Source: Desulfosporosinus sp. FKB (GTDB lineage: Bacteria; Bacillota; Desulfitobacteriia; Desulfitobacteriales; Desulfitobacteriaceae). From it: a stretch of DNA of 64,000 nucleotides. The stretch is from assembly GCF_002196705.1 (NCBI RefSeq), contig NZ_NADJ01000040.1:496001-560000 (forward strand), in the 5' to 3' direction. The notes beneath the pieces were generated by a model that made no database searches, was not told the origin of the DNA, and was given only the letters and a program-made list of their open reading frames with translations. The position numbers and the translations under genes are program-made. Shown here in pieces: positions 61,151 to 64,000 of this stretch; within the stretch, counting starts at the first letter, position 1; each line of letters begins with the position of its first letter.

Positions 61151-63817
61151 TTAACTCTGCTGCAATTCCTTTAGACGCTCTTCTAAAGCAATTTTGCGGG
61201 CAGCTAAACCTTCTGCTCTTTCCCGTTCTTTAGCCACAACAGCTGCCGGCGCTTTGCCGACAAAGCCTGGGTTATTAAGCTTCACTTCCAGTACTTTCTG
61301 TTCTGAACCCACGAGAGCGATCTCTTTCTCTAAACGGGCCACTTCCTTATCCAGATCCATGAGCCCTTTTAGCGGCAGATAAATTTCCACACCTTCTAAG
61401 ACAGCACTGGCCGCTTGTGAAGGTTTTTCGGCCGTAGCTTCGAGCAGTTCCACACTCGCTCCTCCGGCAAGCTTGAGGATATCTGCTTTTCCCTGTTCCA
61501 AAACCTGACGCTGACTGGGATCAGCGGCCAGGATCAGAATCTCCACTTTCTGGCCGGGTGAGACTTTCATTTCAGCTCGAATATTTCGTATGGCTTTAAT
61601 AGCATCCATCAAAAGCGTCATGTTTCTCACGGCATCTTCTTCATGATAAGCCGGTGCCTCAGGCCAGGACTGCATCATAATGCTGACTCCCTCAACGGGA
61701 AGGTTCTGCCAAATTTCCTCCGTCAGGAAAGGCATAAAGGGATGCAATAAACGCAATGTCCCTTCGAGGACTTCCAGGAGAATAGATTGGGCAGTATGGC
61801 GGGCAAGCGCATCTTCTTTGTTATAAAGGCGGGGCTTGCTGAGTTCAATATACCAATCACAGAATTCATTCCAAATAAATTCATACAGAATTCGGCCGGC
61901 TTCACCGAGATCGAAGGATTCTAAGGCTTCTGTCGTTTTCTCAACCATGGAGGCATAACGGGTCAGGATCCAGCGGTCTGCCAGGGTAAGCTCTCCCCTT
62001 GGACCGGCCTCGTAGTCTTCTAAGTTCATGAGCACAAAGCGGGAAGCATTCCAGATCTTATTGCAGAAATTCCGGGTTGCCTCCAATCGTTCCGGATGAA
62101 AGCGCAGATCATTGCCCGGAGTATTGCCGGTAATTAGCATAAAGCGCAGAGTATCGGCTCCATACTGTTCAATAACTTCAATCGGGTCAACACCGTTGCC
62201 CAGGGATTTGCTCATTTTCCGGCCTTTAGAATCGAGAACCAAGCCGTGAATCATTACTTTCGGGAAGGGCACTTCTTTCTTGAACTCCATAGCCATAAAG
62301 ATCATCCGCGCCACCCAGAAAAAGATAATATCCCTGCCGGTTACCAACACCGACGTCGGATAAAACTGCTTCAGTTCCGGTGTTTTTTCCGGCCAGCCCA
62401 TGGTGGAAAATGGCCACAGTCCTGAGGAAAACCAGGTATCCAAAACATCAGGATCTTGCTTGAGATGAACTCCTCCGCAAGAAGGACAGCTTGTGGGATC
62501 TTCCTTCGCACAGATCTCCTGACCGCAATCGTCGCAATACCAAACCGGAATGCGGTGTCCCCACCACAGTTGACGGGAAATACACCAATCACGAATATTT
62601 TCCATCCACCCGAGATAGATCTTATCAAAACGATCCGGCACAAATCCTAAACGTCCGTCCTTAATGACCTCAATGGCCGGCTTAGCCAAAGGCTCCATTT
62701 TCACAAACCATTGTTTGCTGACCATTGGCTCGATAACCGTGGCACAGCGATAACATTCACCGACTGCATGAGCATGAGCATCGATTTTAACTAAGACGCC
62801 TAAGGCCTTGAGATCCTCGACGATCACTTTGCGGGCTTCAAAACGGTCTAACCCTAGATATTTCCCGGCGTGCTCATTCATTTTGGCTTCTTTGTCCATC
62901 ACGGCAATTTGAGGCAGCTGATGGCGCAGACCAATTTCAAAATCGTTGGGGTCGTGGGCCGGGGTTATTTTCACGGCACCAGTACCAAACTCCCGATCCA
63001 CATACTCATCGGCAATAATCGGGATTTCTCGTCCCACCAAGGGTAAGATCAAGGTTTTGCCGATTAAATGCTGATAACGCTCATCCTCTGGGTGAACAGC
63101 CACTGCTGTATCTCCCAGCATCGTCTCCGGCCTTGTCGTGGCAACAATTAAGGTTTCATCACTATCTTTTACAGGATAGCGCAAATGATACAAGTTTCCT
63201 TCGCTGTCCACATGTTCAACTTCAATATCCGAAATCGTGGTGTGGCATTTCGGGCACCAATTGACGATATAATTTCCCCGGTAAATCAGCCCTTTTTGAT
63301 ACAAGGTTACAAAGGCCTCTCGAACCGCCCGGGAACAGCCTTCGTCCATGGTGAACCGTTCCCGCTCCCAGTCACAGGAAGCACCTAAACGGCGCAGTTG
63401 CTGGGTAATCCGCCCGCCGTACTGATTTTTCCATTCCCACACCCGGTCTAAAAATTTCTCACGTCCAAGTTCCTGCCGGCTCGTCCCTTCTTTGACGAGC
63501 TGAGCTTCCACTTTGGCCTGCGTAGCAATCCCGGCATGATCCGTCCCGGGCAGCCAAAGGGTATTAAAACCGCGCATGCGCTTATACCTTGTTAAGATGT
63601 CCTGGATCGTTCCATCCATAGCATGACCCAGGTGCAGAGCGCCTGTAACGTTCGGCGGCGGCATGACAATACTAAAAGGGTTTTTCTTCTCATCAACCTC
63701 CGAGTGAAAGAATCCGTTTTCCTCCCAAAATTGATACCATTTCCCCTCAACTTGACTTGAATCATAGGCCTTAGCCATTTCTATCTTTTCCGGATTTTTA
63801 TTAAGAATTTCATCCAT
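61151..63817 (-). CDS. valS: Valyl-tRNA synthetase
   Basis: About 888 residues. The HIGH motif is in PPNVTGALHLGHAM and KMSKS is in GRKMSKSLGNG. The editing domain has TTRPETMLGDTAVAVHPED, a zinc-type CDDCGQEICAKEDPTSCPSC follows, and a C-terminal coiled coil (LDKEVARLEKEIALVGSEQK) closes the protein. I choose the ATG at 63817, 11 nt after GGAAGGAG; the ATG at 63865 lies inside the T-box terminator. Confidence 0.96.
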   Translation of the reverse strand: MDEILNKNPEKIEMAKAYDSSQVEGKWYQFWEENGFFHSEVDEKKNPFSIVMPPPNVTGALHLGHAMDGTIQDILTRYKRMRGFNTLWLPGTDHAGIATQAKVEAQLVKEGTSRQELGREKFLDRVWEWKNQYGGRITQQLRRLGASCDWERERFTMDEGCSRAVREAFVTLYQKGLIYRGNYIVNWCPKCHTTISDIEVEHVDSEGNLYHLRYPVKDSDETLIVATTRPETMLGDTAVAVHPEDERYQHLIGKTLILPLVGREIPIIADEYVDREFGTGAVKITPAHDPNDFEIGLRHQLPQIAVMDKEAKMNEHAGKYLGLDRFEARKVIVEDLKALGVLVKIDAHAHAVGECYRCATVIEPMVSKQWFVKMEPLAKPAIEVIKDGRLGFVPDRFDKIYLGWMENIRDWCISRQLWWGHRIPVWYCDDCGQEICAKEDPTSCPSCGGVHLKQDPDVLDTWFSSGLWPFSTMGWPEKTPELKQFYPTSVLVTGRDIIFFWVARMIFMAMEFKKEVPFPKVMIHGLVLDSKGRKMSKSLGNGVDPIEVIEQYGADTLRFMLITGNTPGNDLRFHPERLEATRNFCNKIWNASRFVLMNLEDYEAGPRGELTLADRWILTRYASMVEKTTEALESFDLGEAGRILYEFIWNEFCDWYIELSKPRLYNKEDALARHTAQSILLEVLEGTLRLLHPFMPFLTEEIWQNLPVEGVSIMMQSWPEAPAYHEEDAVRNMTLLMDAIKAIRNIRAEMKVSPGQKVEILILAADPSQRQVLEQGKADILKLAGGASVELLEATAEKPSQAASAVLEGVEIYLPLKGLMDLDKEVARLEKEIALVGSEQKVLEVKLNNPGFVGKAPAAVVAKERERAEGLAARKIALEERLKELQQS

Positions 63818-63856
63818 AATGTGCCAAACTCCTTCCTGCATTGTTGAATTAAAAAA

Positions 63857-64000
63857 GCTTTTCATCCTGATAAAGGACGAAAAGCGATCGTGGTACCACC
63901 TTAATTTAGTGAAACAACCTTAAAGGCATTGTCGGTTTCACACTCATTGTTTTGTCTAACGGGTTTTCCGTCAGAGAGTACTCCATTCCCCTCTGCCCCT
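63857..64000 (-). promoter_or_regulatory. T-box leader of valS-folC (3' part)
   Basis: On the minus strand the antiterminator core AAGGTGGTACCACG (63902-63889) is followed by the terminator GCTTTTCGTCC/GGATGAAAAGC with T6 (63885-63851). The bulge TGGT would pair with the uncharged tRNA-Val ACCA end. The specifier stem lies at or beyond the window edge, so valine specificity is inferred from the gene. Confidence 0.92.

Overview
The window looks like a chromosomal segment of an anaerobic, spore-forming, diderm-type Firmicute of the Peptococcaceae, most like Desulfosporosinus or Desulfitobacterium. This rests on the gene set: a Min/Mre/RodA/PBP2 block, a SpoIVFA/SpoIVFB-like pair, citramalate synthase, Rex, a T-box-controlled valS, CWB2 surface proteins and c-di-GMP and ykkC-class riboswitches. 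It also fits the strong GGAGG ribosome binding sites and frequent GTG/TTG starts. The species is inferred, not proven. Most genes are on the minus strand.

0-9.7 kb is an accessory zone. It holds an XRE regulator, a c-di-GMP-I riboswitch ahead of a tiny cysteine-rich membrane protein, and an exported protein built of eleven ~66-residue repeats. Two toxin-antitoxin loci follow (MntA with a truncated HepT, and an intact Phd/ParE pair), then a REP-associated-type tyrosine transposase. The zone ends in mobile debris: a dprA fragment, a complete IS21-type element (istA/istB), a transposase N-terminal fragment and the 3' end of a group II intron.

9.7-26.7 kb is an exopolysaccharide locus read right to left: Wzz-like co-polymerase, Wzc-like tyrosine kinase, PHP phosphatase, polyprenyl-phosphate sugar transferase, the four dTDP-L-rhamnose genes, an epimerase, four glycosyltransferases, an EpsG-type polymerase, a polysaccharide pyruvyl transferase and a Wzx flippase. 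The distal half (9.7-17.2 kb) is visibly much more AT-rich than the rest, as expected for a swapped serotype cassette. A CWB2 surface protein follows at 27-29.4 kb.

30.2-47 kb is a conserved housekeeping block. In transcription order it is DUF4321, maf, radC, mreBCD, mrdA, minCDE, rodA, SpoIVFA-like and SpoIVFB-like, a radical SAM protein, its DUF2344 partner and RNase G. Together these genes set cell elongation, division-site choice and RNA processing.

47-54 kb is a second accessory zone: HicAB, two very small unlisted peptides (one His/Trp/Gly-rich), an Uma2 remnant, aspartase, a GNAT enzyme, a MerR regulator with a GyrI-like partner and a MazF remnant. 54-64 kb returns to core metabolism: cimA behind a ykkC-class riboswitch (probably ppGpp), rex, a SPOR-like protein, a PiT phosphate transporter with its DUF47 partner, folC and valS with a T-box.

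The most unusual signal is a dispersed family of ~160-270 bp non-coding elements, with four copies at 31.56-32.72 kb, one at 48.81-48.97 kb, two at 53.51-54.02 kb and a solo end near 50.5 kb. The stem arms differ between copies but stay complementary within each copy, in at least five helices. That is the signature of a conserved folded RNA or single-stranded DNA, and I do not recognise it as a named family.
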